DNA from: Corynebacterium sp.
GTDB taxonomy: Bacteria > Actinomycetota > Actinomycetes > Mycobacteriales > Mycobacteriaceae
Direction: 5' to 3'
Assembly (NCBI RefSeq): GCF_030152825.1
Contig: NZ_JASLIP010000006.1
Coordinates: forward strand, 62,001 to 126,000
Length of the DNA: 64,000 nt
Positions 1-8,882 of this stretch are shown here, piece after piece. Within the stretch, counting starts at the first letter, position 1, and each line of letters begins with the position of its first letter. The notes beneath the pieces were generated by a model, which was given only the letters and a program-made list of their open reading frames with translations, was not told the DNA's origin and ran no database searches. The translations under genes and the position numbers were made by a program.

Positions 1-1075
1 TCTCCGTACGGATCGGGCTGATACCCACCGGGTCGCCGGCCTCGATCAGCTGGCCGTCCTCGATGACCATCGCCACGTGACCATCCCACACCGCCAGATC
101 CCCGGGCTGCACCTGGTCCATCGGGATCTGCGGCCCCACGGCCTGCTGGTCGGCCAGGCGGGGCAGCTCCACCCCAGCTTGTCCGTAGGCCCACTGGACA
201 AAGCCGGAGCAGTCGAAGCCCTGGCCCGGTGTGGTGCCACCCCACACGTACGGGGTGCCCAACTGCGTCTTCGCCGCGGCCACGGCCTTGGCCGCCGCCT
301 CGGTCGGGGCACCCGCCACAGCGTCGGGATCCGCAGCATCACCGGAACCCGCAGGCACCCCGCCGTGAGCCGACCCGGATCCCGTGGCCCCACCCGGGTT
401 CACCGGAGCGGGAGGCTCCCCGCTAGCTCCCTCGGATGGCGCGGGTGCTGCCGGGATCGCCTCGGCAGGAACGACGGTGGCCGTCGCCTCCTCCGCCAGC
501 CCCAGCAACTCCTGGCCCAGCGCCTGCACGCGGGCCTCCGCCCGTCCCAGGTGCTTGCAAGCAATCGCCTGCGCCTCCGCCAGCGCCACCGGCGCGGTCG
601 GGCCGAGCAGTTGCAGCGGATTCACCGTGCTGCCGGTCTCCGCCAGGGCTTCCATCGCGATCGCCCCGATATCCTCGATCGCCGCCTGGACGGCCTGCTG
701 CCCTCGCCCGGCGACCGCGTCCAGCCCCCGGCGGACCTCCTCGATGAGTTCCACCGCCTCCGAACCTTGCGCGAACTTGGCGGCCATCGCCCCACCGGCC
801 TCGCCGAGCACGGCCGAGCCGACCGTCCGGATGACCTCCCCGGCAAGCCCACTGACCCCGGAGCCCAACAGCGCAGAAACCCCCGGCTGCAGCGGCTGCG
901 GGATCAGGGCCGCGATGGGTTCCACCAGCCCCAGAAAATCCGGAACGCAGCCGCCCCCGCCGAGCAGGGTGCCAGCCACCTCCCCAAACGCGGAGCCAGC
1001 CATCTCCCCAAGAACGGTGCTGAGCACGTCCTCGACAACGGCCCCGCCAGCTGGTGCCAATACAGGTGCACTCAT
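1..1075 (-). CDS. Secreted-type NlpC/P60 cell-wall peptidase, C-terminus cut off by window edge
   Basis: Reads from ATG at 1075 leftwards off the window; 358 residues are visible. The first 200 residues are Ala/Gly/Glu-rich and probably helical, followed by a Pro/Gly/Ala linker and then an NlpC/P60 domain from about residue 265. The catalytic Cys is C289 in a DCSGF motif and the His is H333 in GHVAMVI, as expected for gamma-D-glutamyl-diaminopimelate endopeptidases that cut peptidoglycan stems. I see no classical signal peptide at this start. The ATG overlaps the TGA of the preceding small gene (ATGA), so the two are probably translationally coupled. This pairing of a helical N-terminus with a small upstream helical protein recalls ESX-associated proteins, but no ESX genes are visible. 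The hydrolase call is firm; the secretion route is unknown. Confidence 0.85.
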   Translation of the reverse strand, partial: MSAPVLAPAGGAVVEDVLSTVLGEMAGSAFGEVAGTLLGGGGCVPDFLGLVEPIAALIPQPLQPGVSALLGSGVSGLAGEVIRTVGSAVLGEAGGAMAAKFAQGSEAVELIEEVRRGLDAVAGRGQQAVQAAIEDIGAIAMEALAETGSTVNPLQLLGPTAPVALAEAQAIACKHLGRAEARVQALGQELLGLAEEATATVVPAEAIPAAPAPSEGASGEPPAPVNPGGATGSGSAHGGVPAGSGDAADPDAVAGAPTEAAAKAVAAAKTQLGTPYVWGGTTPGQGFDCSGFVQWAYGQAGVELPRLADQQAVGPQIPMDQVQPGDLAVWDGHVAMVIEDGQLIEAGDPVGISPIRTE

Positions 1076-1449
1076 CACCGAACACCTCCCGCAAGCGCTT
1101 CAAAGCCAGCCTGGGTGGCCTGCTCATGCTCGTCGACGCGCCCCCGGAACTCATCCAGCGCGCCGGCAGCGCCCTGGTAGAACCTCGCCAACTCCCCGGT
1201 GGCCTCGTGGTGTCGAGCCCGAGCCTGCTGCAGCGCGGCGAGGAACTGGCCCAGCGCCGGTAGCAAGGGCAGCTCCACGTGCGGTGTGCGGGGCGGAGCC
1301 ACTGCCGACAGCTGCTCCGCCACCGACCGCGCCTTGTGTGCTGCTGATTGAATCCGCTCCTGTTCGGCGACCACCTGGCCGCCAATGTGTCCCCCAGCAC
1401 CAGGTCGCTCAGTACCTGGTGACTCAGTACCGTTCGTCAAAGGCACCAT
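1075..1449 (-). CDS. Small helical protein coupled to NlpC/P60 gene
   Basis: 124 residues; ATG at 1449 preceded by a GGGGGAA ribosome site. The protein has no membrane segment or signal peptide. After a Gly/Pro-rich start it is predicted to be two long amphipathic helices (about 25-50 and 65-115) rich in Ala, Gln, Glu and Arg, separated by a Pro/Leu turn. Size and layout resemble WXG100/EspC-like helical hairpins that accompany cell-wall hydrolases in actinobacteria, but no WXG motif is present, so this is only a structural analogy. It overlaps the hydrolase start by one base, which suggests the two products act together. Function not recognised. Confidence 0.7.
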   Translation of the reverse strand: MVPLTNGTESPGTERPGAGGHIGGQVVAEQERIQSAAHKARSVAEQLSAVAPPRTPHVELPLLPALGQFLAALQQARARHHEATGELARFYQGAAGALDEFRGRVDEHEQATQAGFEALAGGVR

Positions 1450-1584
1450 AATTCCCCCTGAATCTTCCCTGAATCGTCTCGGTGCGTGAAGCAACTCAGA
1501 GGTATTAGACAACGAGGACGGCCATTTGGTTCCCGGCCACGCCAATTTTCTCGCGGGCCCTGTGCTTAACGTAGATTTGGAGGC

Positions 1585-2232
1585 ATGGACATCAAGGTGG
1601 TCAATCATCCTCTCGTGCGCGCCCGTCTGACGATTATGCGCGACGCCCGCAGCAACAACGTGGTCTTCCGCGACGCCCTCGCGGACCTCGGTGCGATGTT
1701 GATCTACGAGGCTAGCAACGACCTCGAGACTGAATCCTTCAACGTGGAAACGCCTGTCTCCACCGCCGAGGGGCACCGGCTGAAGAACCCGCCAATCATC
1801 GTCCCCATCATCCGCGCGGGCCTCGGCATGATCGACCCGGCCCTCTCGATGATCCCGGACGCCCAGGTGGGCTTCATCGGCCTGGCCCGCGACGAGAAGA
1901 CTCACGAGCCGGTCCCGTACCTCGAGGCCCTGCCGGATGATCTCTCCGGGCAGCCCGTCATGCTGGTCGACCCGATGCTCGCCACCGGTGGCTCCCTGCT
2001 CAACGCCGTGGAGCTGCTCGTCGAGCACGGCGCGGACGACATCACCTGCGTGTGCATGGTCTCCGCCCAGCCGGGCGTGGACAAGCTGGTGAACTCTGGC
2101 CTGCCGGTGCGCAAGCTCGTCACCGCCACGATCGATCCGGCGCTCGACGAGAACGCCTACATCGATCCGGGTCTAGGCGACGCCGGCGACCGCCTCTACG
2201 GCCCGCGGAATATCGACCTCGAGAGCCGCTAG
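1585..2232 (+). CDS. upp: Uracil phosphoribosyltransferase
   Basis: 215 residues, usual family length about 210. Converts uracil and PRPP to UMP in pyrimidine salvage in the cytosol. The PRPP-binding loop is visible at residues 125-137 (VMLVDPMLATGGS) and the uracil-binding C-terminal segment around 193-204 (YIDPGLGDAGDR). Start ATG at 1585 has a TTGGAGG ribosome site four bases upstream. It runs convergently into pmmB; the last 60 bp of the two coding regions overlap on opposite strands. The same neighbours (upp, pmmB, deoD and amidohydrolase genes) occur together in M. tuberculosis. Confidence 0.97.
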   Translation: MDIKVVNHPLVRARLTIMRDARSNNVVFRDALADLGAMLIYEASNDLETESFNVETPVSTAEGHRLKNPPIIVPIIRAGLGMIDPALSMIPDAQVGFIGLARDEKTHEPVPYLEALPDDLSGQPVMLVDPMLATGGSLLNAVELLVEHGADDITCVCMVSAQPGVDKLVNSGLPVRKLVTATIDPALDENAYIDPGLGDAGDRLYGPRNIDLESR

Positions 2233-3780
2233 CGCAGCCTCCACCTGCTCGCGGTCCGCGGTCTCGCCCACGGCCTCCAGGTAGAACTTCGCCTTCGGCT
2301 CCGTCCCGCTCGGTCGGGCGACGACCCGCAGCGCCACGCCGTCTGCATTACCCACCAGGCGCAGGCCCTCCGCGGCCTCCTCACCCAGCAGCTCGGCGCT
2401 CATCGCGGCCCCCGCCAGGTTCTCCGGCGGTGTGGCCGCGAATTTTTTAATGACGTCCGTGGCTTGCCCGATGGAATCCAAGCGGATCGAGAGCTGGCTG
2501 GAGCGGAAGCAACCGAACTCCTGCTCGATCGCCGCCAGCTCGTCCGCCAGGCTCCGCCCCGCCGCGGCGAGCTCCGCCGCCCAGGCGGCCGCGACCAGCG
2601 CGGTGGCGATGCCGTCCTTATCTGCGACGATGCCGGGGGAGGGGCAGGTGCCGATGGCCTCCTCGTAGGCGAAAGCCAACTCGCCCGGGCGACCTTCCGC
2701 GGCGCGCGCCAGGTGCTTGAAGCCAGTCTTCGTCTCCACGTACTCCCACCCGCTGGCCTGGGCCATCACACCCAGCAGTTGGGAGGAGACGTAGGTCGTC
2801 GCCACCACCGGCGGGGCAGCGGAGTCTGCCGCCACGCCAGAGAGCACGCGACGGGCCAACAGCGGGCCGGCCTCGTTTCCGCTCAGCATCCGGTAGGCCG
2901 GATCGTTACCGGTGGGCACGCCGATCATGCAGCGGTCCGCATCCGGGTCGAGCGCGATCAGCAGGTCCGCGCCGACCTCCTTACCCAGTCCGAGCAGCAG
3001 ATCGGTCGCGCCGGGTTCCTCCGGGTTGGGGAAATCCACGCTCGGGAACTCCGGGTCCGGCCAGCGCTGTGCCGCCACCGCGTGGATATCCGCGAAGCCA
3101 TTGGCCTGCAGCACGGACTCCAGCGTGTCCCCGCCGACCCCGTGCATCGGGGTATAGGCGATGGTCAGGGCGCGCCGGGCGCTGAGCACCGCGTTCTCGC
3201 TGCTGACAACCGGTCCACTGATCGCGGCCTCGTAGCCCTGGGAGGCGCCGAGCTCCAGCTGCACGCTCCGGGAGCGGGCGACCTCCTCGGCCACCGGCTG
3301 GGCCGCCATGGCTGCCTCGATCTCGCGATCGGCGGGGGAGACTAGCTGGGAGCCACCAGAAAGGTACAGCTTGTAGCCGTTATCGCCCTTTGGGTTGTGC
3401 GAGGCGGTGATCTGAACGCCGGCGTCCAGACCCCGCTCGCGCACCAGCCAGGCCAGCACCGGGGTGGGGTTGTTGCCACCCAGCAGGGTGACGGTGAATC
3501 CCTTGGCTGCGAACACCTCGGCGGTGGCTCGCGCGAAGGTCTCGGAGCCGTAGCGGGCGTCGTGAGCCACGGCGACCGCGATATCGGCCGCGGGCCGCTC
3601 CGGGTGCTGGGCGATGAGCCAGTCGGCCACCCCGGCGGTCGCTCGGGTGACGGTGGCGACGTTCATGCGATCCGGCCCCACGCCCACCGGGGCGCGCAGA
3701 CCCGCGGTGCCGAAACTCAAGCCCGGCTGGGAACTATTGTCCTGCTGGGCTGGAATCGTTTCCTGCGGGGAGGGGCTCAC
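2173..3780 (-). CDS. pmmB: Phosphohexomutase (phosphoglucomutase/phosphomannomutase family), PmmB type
   Basis: 535 residues, matching the long PmmB/PGM2-like class rather than the 460-residue ManB class found later in the window. Interconverts hexose 1- and 6-phosphates; whether glucose or mannose (or pentose) phosphate is preferred cannot be read from sequence. The phosphoserine loop TASHNP is at 125-130 (Ser127) and the Mg-binding loop DPDADR at 278-283; the C-terminal phosphate-binding signature RPSGTEPK is intact. The GTG start at 3780 shares a GTGA overlap with the stop of punA, so it is the second gene of a punA-pmmB operon. Its 3' end overlaps upp by 60 bp. Confidence 0.93.
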   Translation of the reverse strand: MSPSPQETIPAQQDNSSQPGLSFGTAGLRAPVGVGPDRMNVATVTRATAGVADWLIAQHPERPAADIAVAVAHDARYGSETFARATAEVFAAKGFTVTLLGGNNPTPVLAWLVRERGLDAGVQITASHNPKGDNGYKLYLSGGSQLVSPADREIEAAMAAQPVAEEVARSRSVQLELGASQGYEAAISGPVVSSENAVLSARRALTIAYTPMHGVGGDTLESVLQANGFADIHAVAAQRWPDPEFPSVDFPNPEEPGATDLLLGLGKEVGADLLIALDPDADRCMIGVPTGNDPAYRMLSGNEAGPLLARRVLSGVAADSAAPPVVATTYVSSQLLGVMAQASGWEYVETKTGFKHLARAAEGRPGELAFAYEEAIGTCPSPGIVADKDGIATALVAAAWAAELAAAGRSLADELAAIEQEFGCFRSSQLSIRLDSIGQATDVIKKFAATPPENLAGAAMSAELLGEEAAEGLRLVGNADGVALRVVARPSGTEPKAKFYLEAVGETADREQVEAALAALEVDIPRAVEAVAGVA

Positions 3781-4625
3781 GACTGGATCACGCTCGCGAG
3801 CAGGGAACCCATCTCCTGGGCTGCGGCCTGGCCGGCGGCCAGCACCTCCTCGTGATTCAGCGCCTCGCCGGTAACCCCCGCCGCGAGGTTCGTGACCAGG
3901 GAGATGCCGAGCACGTCCACGCCGGCCTCCCGGGCGGCGATCGTCTCGTAGACGGTGGACATGCCCACCAGGCCCACCCCGAAGGTGCGCAGCATGTGGA
4001 TCTCCGCCGGGGTCTCGTACTGCGGCCCTGGCATCATCGCGTACACCGCCTCACGAATGCCTGGGCGCAGGGCCTTGACCTTCTCGCGCAGCTCGGGGGA
4101 GTACGCATCCACTAGGTTCACGAAGTTCGCGCCCACCAGCGGGGTCTTCGCCGTGAAATTGATGTGATCGCTGATCAAGACCGGCTCGCCCACGGACATG
4201 CCCTCCGTCAGTCCGCCCGCGGCATTGGTCAGTACGACCTGCTTCACCCCCGCGGCGGCAGCGGTGCGCACAGCGTGCGCGCACCGCCACAGCTCGTGGC
4301 CCTCGTAGGCGTGCGTGCGGCCCAGCAGGATCAGCACGTTGCGCTCGCCGATGCGCAGCGCCCGAATGGTGCCGCCGTGGCCCTCTGCGGTGGGTGGCAG
4401 GAAGCCCGGCAGGTCGGACATCGGGAACTCCTGGACGTCGCTTTCCGCGGCCTCGCAGACCACGTCCGCAGCTGGTCGCCAACCGGAACCCAGGACGATG
4501 GCGACGTCGAAGGCAGAAGAACCAGTCTTCTGCAGCAACGCCGCGGCAGCCTGCTCCGCGAGCTCGTAGGGGGCCTGCCCGGGATTCGACGCAGCGGGCG
4601 AGGATTGCGCATTGTGGCTAGACAT
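3777..4625 (-). CDS. punA: Purine nucleoside phosphorylase
   Basis: 282 residues; family of trimeric (class II) PNPs that phosphorolyse inosine/guanosine to base plus (deoxy)ribose 1-phosphate. Visible signatures are GSGW at 46-49 (phosphate loop), RTHAYEGH at 103-110 (family signature), TNAAGG, and GMSTVYE, which forms part of the purine site. ATG at 4625. It is immediately followed by the phosphohexomutase gene with a 4-bp overlap, a sensible partner because PmmB-type mutases can convert the released pentose 1-phosphate. In M. tuberculosis the orthologue is named deoD. Confidence 0.95.
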   Translation of the reverse strand: MSSHNAQSSPAASNPGQAPYELAEQAAAALLQKTGSSAFDVAIVLGSGWRPAADVVCEAAESDVQEFPMSDLPGFLPPTAEGHGGTIRALRIGERNVLILLGRTHAYEGHELWRCAHAVRTAAAAGVKQVVLTNAAGGLTEGMSVGEPVLISDHINFTAKTPLVGANFVNLVDAYSPELREKVKALRPGIREAVYAMMPGPQYETPAEIHMLRTFGVGLVGMSTVYETIAAREAGVDVLGISLVTNLAAGVTGEALNHEEVLAAGQAAAQEMGSLLASVIQS

Positions 4626-4768
4626 GGCCCAAGGCTACCGCGAAGTCACGTACCACAGGGGTGGGCATATAGAATGGTGTTTTATGCGGCGCAACTAGAC
4701 TACTCGGTCTTGAAGCGCCACAATCAGCAGACATCGACAATTATTGGCTTTAAGCCGGGAGGCATGCA

Positions 4769-5980
4769 GTGCAACACGGCGGACCCACCTCTGAGGCGGC
4801 CCATCTCACTCAGTACGTCACCCTGTGGCTGAACGAGAACGTGGACCGTCTGATCGAGTGGCGGCGCCACCTGCACCGGAACCCGGAACTCTCCCACATG
4901 GAGGACGGCACCACCGCCTTCATCATGGGCATCCTCCGCGACGCCGGCCTTACACCACAGGAAATGACCTGCAAGGGAGCCACCGTCGACATCGGACCCG
5001 AGACCGCCCCGATGATCGCCTTCCGCGGGGACATCGACGCCCTGCCGGTCACCGAAACCACCGGCCTGGACTTCAGCTCCACCGTGCCCGGCGTGATGCA
5101 CGCCTGCGGCCACGACATGCACACCACCATCCTGCTGGGCCTCATGGTCGCCCTGGCTGCCTACGTCGAGGAGTACGGCGAGGACGCCCTGAGCGTGCGG
5201 GTGCGCGGCATCTTCCAGCCCGCCGAGGAGGTTCTGGACGGTGGGGCCAAGGACGTCATCGCAGCCGGCGCCCTGCGCGGTGTGAACCAGATCTTCGCGG
5301 TGCACTGTGAGCCGAAGCTGCGCTGCGGGCAGATCGGCGTGCGCGTGGGCGCGATCACCTCCGCCACGGATGTCATGGAGATCGTCCTGCGCGGCCCCGG
5401 TGGCCACACCTCGCGCCCGCACCTGACGGCGGATCTCATCAACGCCGCTGGCCTGGTCGTCACGATGTTGCCGCAGCTGCTGAGCAGGCGGGTGGACCCG
5501 CGCAGCGGAACCGTCGCTGCCTTCGGTTCGGTCCACGGTGGGCAGGCCTTCAATGCGATTCCTGAGGAGGTCCGTCTCGTCGGATCCTTCCGCACCGCCG
5601 AGGTCGGGGTCTGGCGGGAGAGCGAGGCGATCGTCCGCGAGCTGCTGGACGAGATCGTCGCCCCGACGGGTGCGAGCGCGGAGCTGCACTACACGAAGGG
5701 CGTGCCGCCGGTGACCAACGACGACGTCGCGACCGCGCTGCTCGCGCAGTCTGTGCGCAACGTCGATCCGCACTCCCTGGTGGAGGCCCCGCAGTCCAGT
5801 GGCGGGGAGGACTTCTCCTGGTACCTGGAGCACGTGCCGGGCTCGATGGCGCGCCTGGGCACGTGGACCGGCGAGGGGGACAAGCCGGACCTGCACCGGC
5901 CGAATATCATCTTCGACGAGCGCGCCCTGGGCATTGGGGTCCGGCTCTTCGCCGGGGTCATCGACCAGTTCCGCCCCTAA
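4769..5980 (+). CDS. M20 family amidohydrolase (AmiA/hippurate hydrolase-like)
   Basis: 403 residues. Zinc peptidase fold of the aminoacylase/N-acyl-L-amino-acid amidohydrolase group. Metal ligands visible: HACGHDMH at 111-118, PAEE at 151-154 (catalytic Glu and ligand Glu), the HCEP histidine near 180, and the C-terminal SSGGEDF segment. A dimerisation (lid) domain lies between the two halves. The GTG start at 4769 is chosen because GGGAGG lies six bases upstream; an ATG five bases earlier is in another frame. It is divergent from punA-pmmB. The exact N-acyl substrate cannot be deduced. No signal peptide, so cytosolic. Confidence 0.9.
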   Translation: MQHGGPTSEAAHLTQYVTLWLNENVDRLIEWRRHLHRNPELSHMEDGTTAFIMGILRDAGLTPQEMTCKGATVDIGPETAPMIAFRGDIDALPVTETTGLDFSSTVPGVMHACGHDMHTTILLGLMVALAAYVEEYGEDALSVRVRGIFQPAEEVLDGGAKDVIAAGALRGVNQIFAVHCEPKLRCGQIGVRVGAITSATDVMEIVLRGPGGHTSRPHLTADLINAAGLVVTMLPQLLSRRVDPRSGTVAAFGSVHGGQAFNAIPEEVRLVGSFRTAEVGVWRESEAIVRELLDEIVAPTGASAELHYTKGVPPVTNDDVATALLAQSVRNVDPHSLVEAPQSSGGEDFSWYLEHVPGSMARLGTWTGEGDKPDLHRPNIIFDERALGIGVRLFAGVIDQFRP

Positions 5981-6092
5981 CTGGATCCCCCGCGCTGTAC
6001 TCCTAGCCTGGGAGACGGCGCCGCTGGTGGGCGGAGTCAACTGGGGACAGCGCCACGGAACACCGCGGGAGCATCAACCCACGAGGGCAGTA

Positions 6093-6650
6093 TTAGCGGT
6101 TCAGGCGGCGCTGCTGGCGTAGCTGGCGAACGGCGTGGCGCTGTTCGCGCTCGAGCTGCCGATTCGTCGGCATGTACCAGGACTCCGGGCCAATCTTGAG
6201 CATGTACAGCAGGATCGCCACGACGGGGATGATCCACAGGAACCATTCCGACACCGTGACCAGCATGAATGCGCTGACCACGGAGAGCGCCATGATCCCG
6301 CCGCGGATATTGCGCCCCCGCTTGGAGGCCACGGCGACCTCCTCGGCGGTGTACACTAGCTGCCCATAGCCGGGCACCGCAACCACCTGCGATTGCTGCG
6401 CCTGGTCGCCGCGTGGGATGCGGGGGAGATCCAGGAAGACCTCCGTCAGCTCGCCATGCACCCTCGCGTTGGCGATGTGGCGGCAGCGGTCGTCATATTC
6501 TGAAATGTCTAGCCGGCCCGCCTCGAGGTGCTTCGAAAGCAGGTCCATGGCCTCCTCGCGCTCCTTATTTCCGATGCGGACAGCGCTTCGGGGATCGGGT
6601 CGCGAACCGTGTTCCCCCGGCCGGTTCTGCGAGTCATTCGAAAAAGTCAT
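6093..6650 (-). CDS. DUF1707 domain membrane protein
   Basis: 185 residues. Residues about 25-75 carry the DUF1707 signature of actinobacteria (REEAMDLL, then LEAGRLDISEYDDR, then A..A..ELTEVFLDLP), a short SHOCT-like helical domain. Two adjacent hydrophobic helices follow near 125-165, then a very Arg/Gln-rich tail, which should be cytosolic. Start ATG at 6650 is 9 bp after the glpK stop, so the two are probably cotranscribed. Function unknown; DUF1707 is often found on small membrane or regulatory proteins. Confidence 0.85.
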   Translation of the reverse strand: MTFSNDSQNRPGEHGSRPDPRSAVRIGNKEREEAMDLLSKHLEAGRLDISEYDDRCRHIANARVHGELTEVFLDLPRIPRGDQAQQSQVVAVPGYGQLVYTAEEVAVASKRGRNIRGGIMALSVVSAFMLVTVSEWFLWIIPVVAILLYMLKIGPESWYMPTNRQLEREQRHAVRQLRQQRRLNR

Positions 6651-6659
6651 ATACCGAGC

Positions 6660-8285
6660 CTACGCTTTCGTGGCCCAGCCGAAGGTGCGTTCCACAGCCT
6701 TATTCCACATGCGGTAGAGCTCGTCTCGCTCCTCCTCGGATGCCCGCGGGGTGAAGGTGTGCTCCTCCTGCCACAGCCGCCGGATTTCCTCCTCATCTTG
6801 GAAGAATCCCACCGCGAGGCCAGCGGCATAGGCTGCGCCCAGGCAGGTGGTCTCCGTGATCTTCGGGATCGTGACGCTCACGCCCAGTTGGTCGGCCTGG
6901 AACTGCATCAGCAGGTTGTTTTCCACCATGCCGCCGTCGGCCTTCAGGCTGGTCAGTGGGACGCCGGAGTCCGCGTTCATCGCCTCGACGACCTCCCGGG
7001 TCTGGAAGGCGGTGGCCTCCAGGGCAGCGCGCGCGATGTGGGCCTTGGTGACGTAGCGGGTCAGCCCCGTGATCACCCCGCGGGCCTCGGGGCGCCAGCG
7101 GGGTGCTAGCAGTCCGGAGAAGGCGGGGACCACGTAGCAGCCGCCGTTGTCGTCCACGGAGCGGGCGAGGGGCTCGATCTCGTCGGCGGTGTTGAAGAAG
7201 CCCAGGGACTCGCTGAGCCACTGCACCAGCGAGCCGGTCACCGCGATGGATCCCTCCAGCGCGTACTTCGGGGGCTGATTCCCCAGCTGGTAGGCGATGG
7301 TGGTGATCAGCCCGTGCTTGCTGCGCTGCGGTTCGTCCCCGGTGTTGAGCAGCAGGAAGCTGCCCGTGCCATAGGTGGATTTAGCGTCCCCCGGTTCCAG
7401 GCAGGCCTGCCCGAAGGCGGCGGCCTGCTGATCGCCGAGGATCCCCGCGATCGGCACGCCCTGCACCGGACCCGAGCGACGCACGCGGCCGATGACCTCG
7501 CTGGAGGAGACGATCTCTGGCAGCAGGGACATCGGGATGTCCCAGATCTTGCAGAGTTCCTCGTCCCACTGCTGGGTGGACAGGTCCATCAGCATGGTGC
7601 GGGAAGCGTTCGTCACGTCGGTGACGTGCTTGGCGCGCTGGCGTCCTGCCTTGGCCCCGGAACGGCGACCGGAACGGTCCGCGGACCGGGAGCGGGAGGA
7701 GCGGGTCAGTTCCCAGATCACCCAGGTGTCGATGGTGCCGAAGGCCAACTCCCCGCGTTCTGCGCGTTCGCGGGCGCCGTCCACGTTGTCCAGGATCCAG
7801 CGGATCTTCGACGCCGCGAAGTACGTCGACGGCGGCAGGCCGGTGCGTTCTTGGATGAGCTCCCGCTCCTCACCGGTGAGAGCGTCGACGAGGTCGGCGG
7901 TGCGGGTGTCCTGCCAGACGATCGCGTTGTAGATCGGCTCGCCCGTAGCCCGGTCCCAGATCACCGTGGTTTCACGCTGATTGGTGATGCCCACGGCCGC
8001 GATCTCCTCCGGGGTGATGTCCTCGGAGGCGGCTGCGTCGGCCATGACGCGGCGGATATTGAGCCGGATCTCCTCCGGGTCGTGCTCCACCCAGCCCGGG
8101 TGCGGGAAGATCTGCTCGTGTGGCAGCTGGCTGCGGCTCGCGATCTCCCCGCGACCGTCGAAAATGATGCAGCGCGCGGAGGTCGTCCCCTGGTCGATGG
8201 AGAGGACGAATCCCCGACGGGAGTTGGTCAGGCGGGCGTATTGCTCAGCGACCTGGTTGGAAAACTGATTCGCGAGAGTGTCCAT
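6660..8285 (-). CDS. glpK: Glycerol kinase with a basic insertion
   Basis: 541 residues; bacterial GlpK is about 500. FGGY-family kinase converting glycerol plus ATP to glycerol 3-phosphate. Visible: the N-terminal phosphate loop SIDQGTTS at 29-36, TNQRETT, the glycerol-contacting WQDTRT at 124-129, and the C-terminal ADGGMVEN and GAAYAAGLA segments. Two oddities: about 22 extra residues before the usual start, and residues about 195-218, an Arg/Ser-rich insertion (RSSRSRSADRSGRRSGAKAG and on) exactly between GTIDTWVIWELT and HVTDVTNASRTM, where other GlpKs have a two- or three-residue turn. The reading frame and all catalytic motifs continue on both sides, so it is not a frameshift. No glpF or glpD is adjacent. 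Confidence 0.94.
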   Translation of the reverse strand: MDTLANQFSNQVAEQYARLTNSRRGFVLSIDQGTTSARCIIFDGRGEIASRSQLPHEQIFPHPGWVEHDPEEIRLNIRRVMADAAASEDITPEEIAAVGITNQRETTVIWDRATGEPIYNAIVWQDTRTADLVDALTGEERELIQERTGLPPSTYFAASKIRWILDNVDGARERAERGELAFGTIDTWVIWELTRSSRSRSADRSGRRSGAKAGRQRAKHVTDVTNASRTMLMDLSTQQWDEELCKIWDIPMSLLPEIVSSSEVIGRVRRSGPVQGVPIAGILGDQQAAAFGQACLEPGDAKSTYGTGSFLLLNTGDEPQRSKHGLITTIAYQLGNQPPKYALEGSIAVTGSLVQWLSESLGFFNTADEIEPLARSVDDNGGCYVVPAFSGLLAPRWRPEARGVITGLTRYVTKAHIARAALEATAFQTREVVEAMNADSGVPLTSLKADGGMVENNLLMQFQADQLGVSVTIPKITETTCLGAAYAAGLAVGFFQDEEEIRRLWQEEHTFTPRASEEERDELYRMWNKAVERTFGWATKA

Positions 8286-8303
8286 CGTGTGCGGCTGCGG
8301 GAC

Positions 8304-8882
8304 CTAGCGATTTTCCCGACCGCGGAGAACTGCGGACACCACGAGCAGTGCGATACCGCTGCCCACGCCGATCATCGAGATCCAGCGGAGGGTATTCAGC
8401 GAGCCACCGGACTTGGTGGAGATGTAGTTCTTCCCCTCGTTACACGCGATGTGCGCGCCCTGGATGTTCTCGATGAACTCCACCCGGGCGTACACTCCCT
8501 TGACCTTGGTGAACGGCAGGGAGATGTCCTTGATCTTGACGTCCTCGTCGGTGAGGTCCTCCAGGTCCTTGACCTTGTCGTGGATGGGCTTGCTGCCGGG
8601 GCCAAAGAAACCGCAGGCGGTGGCCTCGAGGGCGTCCTTATCGGCGAGCAGGTAGTAGGAGGTCTCCGCCTTCACTGCGGTGGGGTGGTCCTCGGAGAAG
8701 CCCTTGACGGAGGAGAGGCTGACGATCCACGTGATCGTGCCGATGACCAGGAATACGGCGCCGATGATTCCCAGCAACTTGGGGGAGACCCCTCGGGTGC
8801 CGCGGTCGTGTTCTTCTGCCTCGGTCGGCTTGTCGGTCACCAGGTCCGGCTGGTCCTCGGGCTGAAGGTGGTTATCGGTCAT
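8304..8882 (-). CDS. Two-helix membrane protein of unknown function
   Basis: 192 residues from ATG at 8882 (a GTG at 8915 would add 11 residues; the ATG has GGAG upstream and starts a typical hydrophilic leader). Acidic N-terminal tail, one membrane helix at about 37-60, an extracellular loop of about 105 residues with two Cys (in TACGFFG and HIACNEG, possibly a disulfide), a second helix at about 160-182, then a short RGRENR tail. The architecture suggests a surface-exposed loop domain. It lies 18 bp upstream of glpK and is probably cotranscribed with it. No family recognised. Confidence 0.75.
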   Translation of the reverse strand: MTDNHLQPEDQPDLVTDKPTEAEEHDRGTRGVSPKLLGIIGAVFLVIGTITWIVSLSSVKGFSEDHPTAVKAETSYYLLADKDALEATACGFFGPGSKPIHDKVKDLEDLTDEDVKIKDISLPFTKVKGVYARVEFIENIQGAHIACNEGKNYISTKSGGSLNTLRWISMIGVGSGIALLVVSAVLRGRENR

